A DNA stretch of 64,000 nt, taken from positions 372,001 through 436,000 of the forward strand of contig NC_092654.1 in NCBI RefSeq assembly GCF_032118995.1, in the 5' to 3' direction. A program made the position numbers and the translations under genes. Under the pieces are notes generated by a model. It did not search any database, was not told where the DNA came from, and saw only the letters and a list, made by a program, of their open reading frames with translations. Shown one piece after another: positions 35,409-46,700 of this stretch (its first letter is position 1; the number at the start of each line of letters is the position of its first letter). Origin of the DNA: Asterias amurensis. Lineage: Eukaryota; Echinodermata; Asteroidea; Forcipulatida; Asteriidae.

Positions 35409-35947
35409 TTAAAGGGAAGCTTGGTGTACGTTTGGTATAATAGGGCCTGTTAATTTATAATGTATGTTTTGACAAACTGTTTGATTCAAAGGAGGGTCTA
35501 CTGTCTACCCTCAATTTTGTTTATATATCCACAAAAGAGCACAGGGGGTGTACATATGGAAGTTTACTTCTTTCTCTCTCTCTATACATATGTAGAAAAT
35601 TATGGGCCAACATTTGGATCTATGAAGCTGCAAGACTTCTGCGGTATTTGTTCTTCCTGCATGGACATGCTTCACTCCAGCAACCATCAACAAACGATTC
35701 CAACTTTTAAGCCGAATTTCCAATGGTTATAAGTGTACACGAGTTATAATTGAAGTCTGCTGGTTTCCAATATCGAACATACATTACATGTAAATTTCAA
35801 ACGATGATAAAAGTTGGGCTTTGTATATCGTACCCAAACATAGAAATACTCGCTTATCATTTTGATCTGTCTTTAGATTGTTTAGAGAGCCATTTTGTCA
35901 TTCGTGGCTCTCGGGATGGATGTTTTAGCTGTAAATTATGTGATCTC

Positions 35948-36190
35948 CTCTGAAAATCTTGCGAAGTGGTGGTGTTTTGGGTACGTAGTTGAAGTCATGG
36001 TGGAAAAGTACAGGAAATCGGACGTGAAATAAACGTTTTAAAATAATTATTCACTTTATGCAAATCTTAACATTTGCATAGTGTGAATATCTATTCTAAA
36101 ACGTTTACTTCACGTCAAAATTTTCAAATTACATGGGCACCATGACTTCAAGTACGTCTCAAAAACACCCCCTTCAAATTTTCGAGATAA
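35948..36190. repeat. Long fold-back element, about 115 bp arms
   Basis: The two halves are near inverses about a centre at 36066-36076 ('GCAAATCTTAACATTTGC'). Pairs include GTAGTTGAAGTCATGGTG with CACCATGACTTCAAGTAC, and ACGTGAAATAAACGTTTTA with AAAACGTTTACTTCACGT. Mismatches are scattered, as expected of an old MITE of fold-back type or a hairpin-forming locus. Confidence 0.75.
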
Positions 36191-36779
36191 GATTAAACAG
36201 TTTGTAACAAACAACAAAATAGAATGAAAACGTCTCAGATACATCCATCCCCCGGGGGCCACGAAGTATAAAGTGGCTCCCTAAAGAAGCTAAAAACAGA
36301 TTCAAGAAACTCTTACCAAGTGACAGGCAAACTATTAACCGTCTCTTATTAATAGCGCCCTCGGCGCATGATTAATGATAACCGCATTCTGAAACAGAAG
36401 GGGTTCAAAGACACACTGGCTTAAAGGGGATTTCTTAACTACCAACTTACACCCCTTTCTTATAAGTAATCCGCAGATTGTTTTGTTTTAAACTAATTTT
36501 TCCAGACGTCCATCATTGTACGCATGCGCAACAATTATAGCCTAGACTTAGACTGGGGTCAGTATGGGTGTTATAGGCGGTCATGGAAGATTTTATCAGT
36601 GACTTTTGAAAATTGTTTTACATTCTTTAGACTGTCTAAAAGAGTTGAGAATGCTTTATATTTGGGGTCCATGTAGAATAGTGCTGCCTCGTCTTGGTGC
36701 AAGGCGTTTCTCAATTTCAATTCGCATCACGGCTCGGCCAACTCGTACAGCGTCCGCCACACGACCGCCCGTAAAGCCT

Positions 36780-38630
36780 ATCAAACCCGACTTTACCCCG
36801 TTATTAGTCTTCAAAAAGAAAAAACAAACCCTTTACCCTTAAACCCTTTTTTAATCTTTAGAAAGGAAAGAGAAAACCAAACCCTTTACCCGTTACCACT
36901 TTTTCAATCTTCAAAAAGAAAAAAGGAGAAACAAAGCCTTTACCCTTTACTCCTTTTTAATCTTCAAAGAGGTAAAAAGAAAAAGACAACCGCTTTACCC
37001 TTTACCCTGTTTAATCTTCAAAAAGGAAAAAGGAAAAACAAAACCCGTTACCCTTTACCCGCTTTTAATCTTCAAAAAGGAAAAAGGGAAAAAAAACCTT
37101 TACCCGTTACCATTTTTTAATCTTCAAAAAAGAAAAAAGGAAAAACAAACCCTTTACCCTTTACCGTGTTTTAATCTTCAAAAAAGAAAAAAGGAAAAAC
37201 AAACCCTTTACCCTTTACCGTGTTTTAATCTTCAAAAAGAAAAAAGGAAAAAACAAACCCTTTACCCTTTACCGTGTTTTAATCTTCAAAAAAAAAAACA
37301 AAAAAAAAAAACCCGTTACCCTTTACCGTGTTTAAATCTTAAAAAAGGAAAAAGGAAAAACAAACCCTTTACCCTTTACCGTATTTTAATCTTGAAAAAT
37401 AAAAACAGGAAAAACAAACCTATTACCCGTTACCATTTTTTCAATCTTGAAAAAGGGAAAAGGAAAAACAAACCTATTACCCTTTACCGTATTTTAATCT
37501 TGAAAAAGGAAACAGGAAAAACAAACCTACTACCCTCTATCATTTTTTTAATCTTGAAAAAGGAAAAAGGAAAAACAAACCCTTTACCCTTTACCGAATT
37601 TTTATCTTCAAAACAAAAAAGGAAAAACAAACCCTTTACCCTTTACCGTATTTTAATCTTGAAAAAAGAAACAGGAAAAACAAACCTATTACCCGTTACC
37701 ATTTTTTCAATCTTGAAAAAGGAAACAGGAAAAACAAACCTATTACCCTTTATCATTTTTTTAATCTTGAAAAAGGAAAAAGGAAAAACAAACCCTTAAC
37801 CCTTTACCTTTTTTTAATCTTGAAAAAAGGAAAAAGGAAAAACAAACCCTTTACCCTTTACCGAATTTTTATCTTCAAAAAGAAAAAAAGGAAAAACAAA
37901 CCCTTTACCCTTTACCGTATTTTAATCTTGAAAAAAGAAACAGGAAAAACAAACCTATTACCCTTTATCATTTTTTTAATCTTGAAAAAGGAAAAAGGAA
38001 AAACAAACCCTTAACCCTTTACCTTTTTTTAATCTTGAAAAAAAGGAAACAGGAAAAACAAACCTATTACCCTTTACCGTTTTTTAATCTTCAAAAAGAA
38101 AAAAGGAAAAACAAACCCTTTACCCTTTACCGTATTTTAATCTTCAAAAAGAAAAAAGGAAAAACAAACCCTTTACCCTTTACCGTATTTTAATCTTGAA
38201 AAAAGAAACAGGAAAAACAAACCTATTACCCGTTACCATTTTTTCAATCTTGAAAAAGGAAACAGGAAAAACAAACCTATTACCCTTTATCATTTTTTTA
38301 ATCTTGAAAAAGGAAAAAGGAAAAACAAACCCTTAACCCTTTACCTTTTTTTAATCTTGAAAAAAGGAAACAGGAAAAACAAACCTATTACCCTTTACCG
38401 TTTTTTAATCTTCAAAAAGAAAAAAGGAAAAACAAACGCTTTACCCTTTACCGTATTTTAATCTTCAAAAAGAAAAAAGGAAAAACAAACCCTTTACCCT
38501 TTACCGTATTTTAATCTTCAAAAAGGAAAAACGAAAAACAAACCCTTTACCCTTTACCGTTTGTTAATCTTCAAAAAGAAAAAAGAAAAAACAAACGCCG
38601 TAACCCTTTACCGTTTTGCCTCTTTCGCGT
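36780..38630 (+). repeat. Satellite array, about 53-56 bp unit with CCCTTTACCCTTTACC core
   Basis: About 33 units of 'TTTTAATCTTCAAAAAGAAA', 'AAAGGAAAAACAAACCC' and 'TTTACCCTTTACCGTA'. Sub-types (CTATTACCCTTTATC, CCGAATTTTTATC, TTGAAAAAGGAAAC) recur in sets of three to five, indicating higher-order duplication. One strand is almost free of T in the A-rich half. The array fades into an inverted relative ('GGTAAAGGGTTTCG' near 38648). Confidence 0.9.
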
Positions 38631-38639
38631 TCCATAACA

Positions 38640-39400
38640 CGATCACCGGTAAAGGGTTTCGTCGTTCGTTTCTCCTTTGCGTGGATTCCAAAACGGAAAA
38701 AGGAAAAAGGTTTGCTTTTCCTGTTACCAGTTGAAAATTTTGAAAACTGAGATGAATATGGGAATCGGTGCGTTTTGGTTTCCTTATAAAGAAATGGGAA
38801 CGGGCTAAGGGAACAAAGTTCGTTTTCCTTGTTCTTTTTACATTTTAAAAAGGGAAATGGGGCACCCCCTCGCTCCGCCCTCTGAGAGGCAAACTCACAG
38901 TTTAGTGTACACAGCGCCATCACGCGTGCTGGAACTTGGAAGTGTGAAGTAGAATTTGTTTTCCTGGTGACCAGAAAATGTACAAATCGACAAACACCTA
39001 GTTTGTGTAAGACTATGAGCAATTAATTGAGGTAAGATTATCTAAGAATTGTAACACTATGTTCCAATTATGTAATTGTTTCTAGATAGTGTTTGTTTTC
39101 ACCTGGAGTGGTGGTAAATAAAACGTATGCAACAGAGGGCCCAGAATTTGTTTTCATTTCCGAGCTCCCTATAATATTAATTTATAAACATTTTTAAATT
39201 TTAGAGCAAGTAAATAAAAAGTCACCCACTCATGCTGTTAATGGAGCTGCTTTAGTACTACAATGTACTACCATAGCTCCATGCTACTAGTAACTACCGG
39301 ATAACTTTCCGTATATCGCCACCACTTTTTCACTCATTTTTACAAATAAAAAGGGATGGATAACTTTCCGTAGGCCTATCACTAGTTAGTGTCAGAGCCC
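38640..39400. other. No gene seen; half copies of nearby MITEs
   Basis: 'ATCGCCACCACTTTTTCACT' and 'CATTTTTACAA' at about 39316-39346 match the left arm of the MITE at 39688-39786. 'GGATAACTTTCCGTA' occurs twice around it (near 39299 and 39358) as a direct repeat. Confidence 0.45.
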
Positions 39401-39403
39401 CAA

Positions 39404-39672
39404 GCCCAATTTCATGGCTCTGCTTACCGCCGAATTCTGCACTTACGATCACGATTCCCCGCAAACGTGCCAAGCGCCGAATTTCTGCGATGACCTTGTA
39501 AGCCTGGAATGCTTAGTAATGGGGAGTACGCACACCCAGAAGCCCAAAATTATCCACTAACCTGTGAAATACGCTTGCCGTAAGCACAGAATTCCCTGCT
39601 TCCGTAAGTGTCAAACAAACTGGTGTCAAATCTGTGCTTACGGTAAGCAGCCAGAGCCATGAAATTTTGCCC
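39404..39672. mobile_element. MITE, 'GCCCAATTTCATGGCTCTG' family
   Basis: It starts GCCCAATTTCATGGCTCTGC and ends with the inverse GCCAGAGCCATGAAATTTTG; the family is that of 12833-13036. Internal 'CTTACGGTAAGCAG' words recur. Confidence 0.7.
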
Positions 39673-39687
39673 TGGTCACTATCCCCC

Positions 39688-39786
39688 TGTGGCGCCACCA
39701 CTTTTTCACTCATTTTTACAAGAAGGGATCTCATTGATTGAGGGATAATATTTCATATCGAATGAAAAAGTGGTGGCGCCATACAG
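39688..39786. mobile_element. Small MITE with about 22 bp inverted ends
   Basis: CTGTGGCGCCACCACTTTTT and its inverse AAAAAGTGGTGGCGCCATAC flank about 50 bp. A half copy is at 39316-39346. Confidence 0.7.
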
Positions 39787-39944
39787 AAACTTTTCCAAAA
39801 AGGGCATCCTAATTCGACCTAGTAACTGGGGTGCTAGATTCCTTTTTTCAAAATTTTGACATAATTGATGAACCAGATAGGTGACCGACAATGTCAAAAG
39901 TTACTTGGTCTAGCATCCTGTGAGAAAATTGTCACAGGAGCATT

Positions 39945-40035
39945 TCAAGAGCACTAATAAACCATTTGGACCCAAGCATTTTCTAGAGGTCATTGGTTCA
40001 AGTCTAGCTCCGGTAAATTTGTCTTTGTTCACACC
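39945..40035 (+). mobile_element. Possible SINE fragment
   Basis: A B-box-like 'ATTGGTTCAAGTCTAGCTCC' is preceded by loosely tRNA-like sequence. Confidence 0.3.
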
Positions 40036-40197
40036 CAATTAATAATTGTGTAATTCCATTATTCACTTTAGATATGTTGAGCTGAGTGGATTCGATGCAG
40101 CACGATGGGTTAAGATCAGCAAGGTCAGAGTTCAACTCAGATCAACTTAAATGACGCCTACTCCTGGGATGAAGTGAAGGAACACAGCAGTAAGACG

Positions 40198-40470
40198 GAC
40201 AAGTGGGTGGTGATTGAGAATGGGGTTTATGACGTCTCAAAGTGGGTGACTAGACACCCAGGAGGGTTCAAGGTTCTGTCTCACTATGCTGGGGAGGATG
40301 CAACGGTGAGTTTCTTAGGGTGTTGGTGAAGAGGGACAAGTGGTTGGTGATTGAGAATGGGGTTTAAGATGTCTCAAAGTGGGTGACTAGACAACCAGGA
40401 GGGTTCAAGGTTCTGTCTCACTATGCTGGGGAGGATGCAACCGTGAGTTTCTTAAAGTGTTATGGCTGGC
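40198..40470 (+). repeat. 137 bp tandem duplication of the b5 exon and its donor
   Basis: 'GGACAAGTGGGTGGTGATTG' through 'GGATGCAACGGTGAGTTTCT' at about 40198-40334 is repeated from about 40335 with a few substitutions, exon, donor and intron start included. Confidence 0.85.
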
Positions 40471-41449
40471 TGTGTCAAAGGAGCCCTTGCATGCGTGCTT
40501 CTCGAACTTTGCAATTCAGCTCTTAGCTGTGAGTAAGGATGGTTAGCCTCCCAAATTATTAATTATTATTATTATAATTATCATCTGGTTGATTGATAGA
40601 TTGTTCTCCCCCCCCCCTCCCTCAACCTTGCAGGTTTCTTGAGGGTGACCCAGATGAACCATATACCCATGGAGGTAGACAATGACTGGCTGTCTCTGCA
40701 ACTACACGCCACCTGCAATGTCAAACCCTCCGCTTTCAACGATTGGTTCACCGGACATCTCAACTTCCAGATTGAGCATTAGTAAGATATAAAACCTAAG
40801 AGGCGATCTTGTTTCTTTTCCATTGCAAATCAGTGATTCTTTTCGAATCCACGACCTCTGCTCCAGATTCGGCTCAGGCTAGCTTGGCCCTGCGATTGTT
40901 TTTGACAACTGCGCGTGATTTGCGTTTGTGCTCAGGGCTTCAGACGAGAGGAAGGAGCCTGAAGCCGAAGCCAAATCCGAAGCCAGTAATTTGAAATGCT
41001 GGAAGGATGGAAGGAAAAATAGTCTGGCAACTTTTGGTGAAACGAGAATTAGAACTTTTTTTGTCATTCTTGGTATTCTAGGAGTCTGACAAGAGATTGC
41101 AAATACACTGGGGCAATGTTACAAACACACAACACTTGGGACCGTCAGCTTTACCTGTCATCAGAAATGAAGGGCTATTGTAATAACACTTTATTCTGTC
41201 TCTTTTTGGTTTCAGTCTGTTCCCGACCATGCCCAGACACAATTACGCAAAGATAGCACCCCATGTCAAGTCCCTGTGTATCAAACATGGTCTCAGCTAC
41301 CAGACTAAGACATTACTCGGTGCCTTTGCTGATATTGTGCGGTGAGTACCTGAGGTTCCCTGAAGGCCTGAAGTCAGGGATACATTGTTAAAATCTATGG
41401 TACCTCTAAGGGTAGAGGTTACCTCTAAGGGTAGAGGTTGATATTGTGT

Positions 41450-41640
41450 ATGAAAAAGTCTTTAGAGTGCCACGGCAGCTCGGGCTGTATAATCCCCAGG
41501 GAGCTGAAAAAGATAAAAGGAATGTTTTTGGCACAATGACAAGGGCGCTTGTGTAAAGCTCACTGATACGTTATTGTAAAAATGGGCTATATAAGTAGTA
41601 CATATTATTATTATAAATCACCACTTTATACCTATACCAT
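41450..41640 (+). mobile_element. SINE 3' fragment
   Basis: 'GCTCGGGCTGTATAATCCCC', 'AGGGAGCTGAAAAAGATAAA' and 'GGGCTATATAAGTAGTACAT' running into (ATT)n match the body and tail of the SINE at 1625-1965. It lies between the last two desaturase exons. Confidence 0.6.
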
Positions 41641-41901
41641 ACTAATTGTTGATGAAATATAGGCCTGCACTTGCAATACACTTTGTCAAACTATTCTACT
41701 ATGACAGTGATTTTGAACACTCTTTTACAAGTAGATTTTGTGTTGAGCACTCGCACAGTAGGAGAAACTTGTGAAAATCATTTTAGAAGGACATTAAATT
41801 TTTCTGCACCGTTCTTATTTCAATAAATTGTGGGTTTTTCTAATTGCAGGTCCCTCAAGAGTTCTGGTCAGCTTTGGTTTGACGCCTACCACCACACCTA
41901 G

Positions 41902-43729
41902 ATAAGTTTGTGAGAGTAGAATGTGGCTCGAAACGACATGTTCACAAGACCGCAATTAAAATTGTTTGGGTCTAATAATTTTGTGGGTAGGTCTAAAGAA
42001 GTAACTGAAAATCGAAATTCAGTTTGTAATCACAATATGCTGAGAAGTTGTTACTGTGTACCCTGGTCACCTTTTTTAGATATTTAATTAAACAAATATA
42101 CTGGTGCCTTTTTATGCCTAAGGTATGCAGAGTACAATTTTCTTAGGTTAGAAGTTATGTAACATTTCCGTTCCATGTGAAAGTTGTCTTTCACACTTAG
42201 CGTGTACCTTTACAGAAAACAGTCTGATCTTTGTTAATATTATGATTTGCCTTTTGAAATTCTCGATCCTCAAATTATTCAGACATTAAATTAATATTTT
42301 ATTGGAATTGGGAGAAATAAGTTATTCAATTGACATTCGTAAGAGCACCATTATATAGTTGGATTGTTTTGTTCGACTTCATTGCAGTAGGTTTGTTAGT
42401 GCAATAGAAAAGTGGAAAACACTGGACACACATTTTTGTGGGGCACAGAGCGTGTATATTATTTAATGTTAATTTGTTTACATTTTTTTTCTAAAATTGT
42501 TTTTGCCAAAAAGGTTTTAATAAACATATTTTGCAGGACCCAAATGTCACAAAGACATTGCTTAAACATAAAGGCCAATTGTATTTTGTTTGAAGTTGAA
42601 ATGGAAGTTAATTTGGAAAGTTTTGTAAGTTTTTGATAATAGTCAAGTGTTGGAATTAAAAAACCTACAAAATTATCGGTACCGTATAGTGTATTATGTA
42701 CCACGCCTCGTGTTAATTGATCTCCGGACCTTGGGTCAAGACTAGTCCCAAGACTAGTTGACGGCATTTAAGTGAGTTGACGGAAGGGGGCGCTATTTAT
42801 CAAGGCCGTTAAATTTTCACACGTGTTGGATTGAGGAGCGTTTGTTGCAAAAGAGTGGACTTGTTTACCTTCCTCCATGTTTTTGTTTTTACTAACTATT
42901 GTCATCTAATAATTAAGTAAGTGATAGTTTACTGGAGTTGTTTGTTTTATTAGTAAATCAGGCCAAGTTACCGTAACTTTCAACAAGTTCAGAGAGAGAG
43001 ACTGTTTCGGACACGATAGTTTGCCCAGATTACGGACGCCAGTGTTGACTGAAGATCATCTCTTTCTATTCTAATTATTGACTGTACTGTGCAGAAACCT
43101 CCAAGGCTCTGGAGACTTGCACATTAGATAAATTATGTAACAATGTTATTGTTTTATCCATATATGCCCAGACCTGATATTTTACACGGACATCCGCAAT
43201 TAAATAAGGCGATTGCCGGCCTCCGCACCGTCGTCATGTCCCCGCCGTTGCGCAAAGGCCAATGCAATTGTATTGGGCAAGACCATTGCTTGCTCAGTAA
43301 CATAGTGGGTGCCCTTGAAAATGAAGTGCTCCAGTAGAAATTTACAATTATCTCGGGTATAGTCATACTCAGTCATCATACTTAGGGTGCCCTTTTAGAC
43401 CCAGTAACTGGGGCGCTATTTGCTAACTCATAACTGGATAAGTAACTGGATCTAGCGGCGGGGACCTGTCTTTATCCTTGCAGAGAAAGACAGTGGCCCA
43501 GTCTAACTTAGCCACAACAATGTGAATACCAAAATATCAAAATTGCTGTGGTGACCTAAAAAATAACGATTAGGAAAGACTAAGTTTATATTCTATATTT
43601 GCACATTGCAGTTCTTCCTGCACACAAACAGCCCAGCGCTAGGTAGGTCAGCATCCAAGACCGGCACAGTTCTTTTGATAAAATATAAGTTCTCTTTAGC
43701 GATTGCCTTAGAAACAATCTCATCTGACC
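41902..43729. other. Intergenic to 5' region of AAMP
   Basis: There is no exon with coding support. A perfect AGGGGGCGCTA word (CTCF-core-like) is at 42785-42795. The stretch 42830-43730 probably contains the AAMP promoter and 5' UTR, but I cannot place the transcription start. 'CAAGACTAGTCCCAAGACTAGT' near 42737 is a small direct repeat. Confidence 0.4.
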
Positions 43730-46700
43730 ATGGATCCTGACGGTGACTCCGACAGTTGCTTCGAAGAGGCAGATGAACAAGACATGGCAGAGGTCGTTGA
43801 CCTGAACGAGATGGAGGGAGGAGGTAAGGTTCATTTCTTATCATTTGCTCCAAAGTTTCCGCTCCTTAATTTGAATCCACCAGGTTCACACTTCCCCACA
43901 GATTCCATATATAAATGTACATTGAATCGTATTGAATTAAAAAAAAATATTGGATGATATGAATATTCAGTTATTGGGAGGGTTGATTAGGTACTACTAC
44001 TTTGGAGGTGCTTTTCCCACTTGATAACGTATTGCAGGTGGACACTAGAGAAAGCATAATAACCTGATATTTCCTCCTGCAGAATACATCATTGATGACT
44101 TGGGAGAGGAGATGGGATCGGAAGCAGATAATGAAGAAGAAGAAGAAGATCTTGGGATGGATGAACCAACCATTGAAGACGATGCGGACTTCTGCTATGA
44201 GAAACACACAGGTACAGAGTGGTTAAGAAATGTCAGTGCTCCACCTTAACACAATGGCCCAGCCCATCAAACATTCTTGTAAAAACTGCTACGGGCTAGT
44301 AAACACCACTTCTCAACTTGCCATATGGGCAAGGGCTACTAAAACATCTGCAACCTAATACCTTTTTTAAGGTGTTCATTTTATCGTTCATTGTTTGAGT
44401 GTAACAATGCATCAGAAAGGTACATTTATTACAAAACATGTTTAAATCAGGGCTACTAAAACTCCTGGGGGCAAGTAAAACCCAGAGTTTATTAGGCCGG
44501 TTGACTACTTTTACCGGTTGTTTTAAGTTGTGCATTTAATAGTGTTCTCTGTGTTTTGTTGTTCAATTATTAGGTTCTGTCTTTTGCTGTGATCTGGAAC
44601 CCACCAAGGCATCTCTCGCTGTTACTGGTAGTGAGGATGACAAAGCGTATGTTTGGAAGGTGGGAGACGGGGAACCAGTGTTGGAGTGCTCAGGTACCTG
44701 ACTATCACTGTTTTAGTTTCTAGGTTGTTAACCACACAGGGACACCTCAACATAACACGTAACCTTCTTTCAAAACAAAGCCCACTAAAACACCCTGACA
44801 AATCAAAAGCTGCATTTTGGTTTGTTCACAAAAACATGATAATCTGATTTAACTTAATTTTTACAGTTTGTTTGTGTGGTGTGTTTTCTTTTAAACTTAA
44901 GAAATTGACTCTGAAGACTGTGAAGGTACTACTTTGAATGCACATTGCTTCGTTATACCTTGACCTTGTTATGTCACTAGGTCAATCCAGGTACTCTCTC
45001 CAGTGTTAACAGTAATCTTGTATGATTTAGTCATGTCTTGTTGTCAGTAATAAAACATTAGATTCTACTAGTGTACCAATATAGTATTATTACAACAACC
45101 AATGTTGAAGTTCAACTTTGTTTACTTGAATGCAGGACACAAGGACTCAGTAACATGTGTTGGATTCAGTCACGATGGAGCTTTGGTTGTAACCGGTGAT
45201 ATGAGTGGTCTCATCAAGGTTTGGAGTATAGAAACACAAGAGGAGGTCTGGTCATTTGAGTGCTCGGACTTAGAGGTAAGGAACTTGCTCTAGAGTTTTA
45301 TGACTTGGCTGAAAGTCTTTAAATGAATCAGGTATGTGGTGACACTAACAATTTTTTTTTGTGAGGAGTGGTGGCTCTGAGAAGAGCCAATATGTTCTGC
45401 TCGACATTTCGGTCAGTGTGGTTTGACCGTCTTCTGGAGAAGAAGAGCAAACTGAACGAATCGTCAAACAGAACAAACCGGCTCTTCTCCAAGCCTCCAG
45501 AGATCTTGTGCCACCGCAAGCCTAACTTACTGAGTATTTTTTCCTCCATGCATAGCCTAAAGTCTTATCTATACAGGATAATTGGACTATACATGGATGG
45601 GCATAGTTTTATGACTCATCCTATTGTCTTTGTTATTTGATTGACAGTGGCTGACATGGCACCACAGCTCCCACGTTCTTCTTGGAGGTACGGCAGAAGG
45701 ACAGGTGTGGATGTGGAAGGTACCAAGTGGGGAGTGTAAGACGATGCAGGGACATGGATGCCAAACAACCTGTGGCAAAGTTCTTCCAGACGGTATGACA
45801 TCCTTGACTTGTCAAATCAGTACTTTGTTGTTTTTAATTTGAACAATTAGTCCATGAGATAGCTGCCCCTGCATAAACTATCATATCTGGTGGTCTAGTT
45901 GGTAAGACTAAGACACTGCTCTAGAATTGCAACAGGTTCTTTCAGATGGTATGCCATCATGGAATTGTATCACCATTACAAACAGTGAAAGATTTTAAAA
46001 ACAAGCTTTTTCCTAAATGTGTACATTTTAGTAACCACTGTCTTTATGTCAATGCATGTTTACTTGAGTACTTTTATACAAATCAATTTATTATATTTAT
46101 TATTAAGAAGGCTTGTTCACTCATTTAAAGCCATTATACACTTTCGGTAAACAGTATTGTCCAAGTCCCACACTTCGTTTATCACAACTTATATATAAAA
46201 TAACAATCCTGTGGAAATTTAGGCTCAATCGGACATCGGAGTCGGGAGAAAATAACGGGAAAACCCACTCCTGTTTTCGCGCGTTTCGCCGTGTCATGAC
46301 ATGTGTTTATAACAAATCCGTAATTCTCGTTAACGAGAATTTATATTGTTTTACCGTTTTCTCAAAAAGTAAAGCATTTCATGGACTAATATTTAAAGAG
46401 AAGTCTTTTACCATTACCTTCTGTAAACCCTGTAAATTATTTGTAAATTTGTGAACTTTTTCTTTTTTTTCCTGTACCGAAAGGGTCCAATGGCTTTAAG
46501 AATTTTGCTTGTGCCTTACTTACATTTTCCTGCTAAAGTAAGCAAAAAAGTCTGCTCCCCGCTAAACAGTTGTGAAGTGAAAAGAAATATTGCATTGAGA
46601 TGAAGTGAAGTTAAACATAGCGATGTTATTCTTGGTCTCCAACAGGAAAGAGATGCTGCGCTGGATATGATGATGGAACCGTCAAAATATGGGACTTGAA

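Larger units (their letters stand above)
40141..41901 (+). pseudogene. Front-end fatty-acid desaturase (FADS1/2-like) remnant
   Basis: The intact family joins a cytochrome b5 domain to a membrane desaturase with three His boxes (HDxGH, HxxHH, QxxHH) that makes polyunsaturated fatty acids in the ER. Here 40141-40305 encodes the b5 core: 'DKWVVIENGVYDVSKW', 'RHPGGFKVLSHYAGEDAT', with the haem-binding HPGG. A second partial copy of that exon (about 40335-40442) has a stop in 'NGV*DVSK'. Then come exons 40634-40781 ('[15 protein letters not shown]', '[10 protein letters not shown]'), 41216-41341 ('[18 protein letters not shown]') and 41850-41901 ('SLKSSGQLWFDAYHHT', stop). Missing are some 200 residues with His boxes 1 and 2 and the membrane helices. 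The b5 exon ends in phase 0 but the next exon needs phase 1. The last His box is QIEHY, not QIEHH. I read this as a decayed gene copy; an assembly deletion is an alternative. Confidence 0.8.

Noticed and set aside
37392-38014. Lys-rich open frames in the CCCTTTACC array
   Set aside because: Repeat-derived low-complexity frames with no gene signals.
38564-39022. 152-residue minus-strand open frame
   Set aside because: It begins in non-repeat sequence and ends in the satellite, has no domain or splice support, and its composition follows the local repeats.
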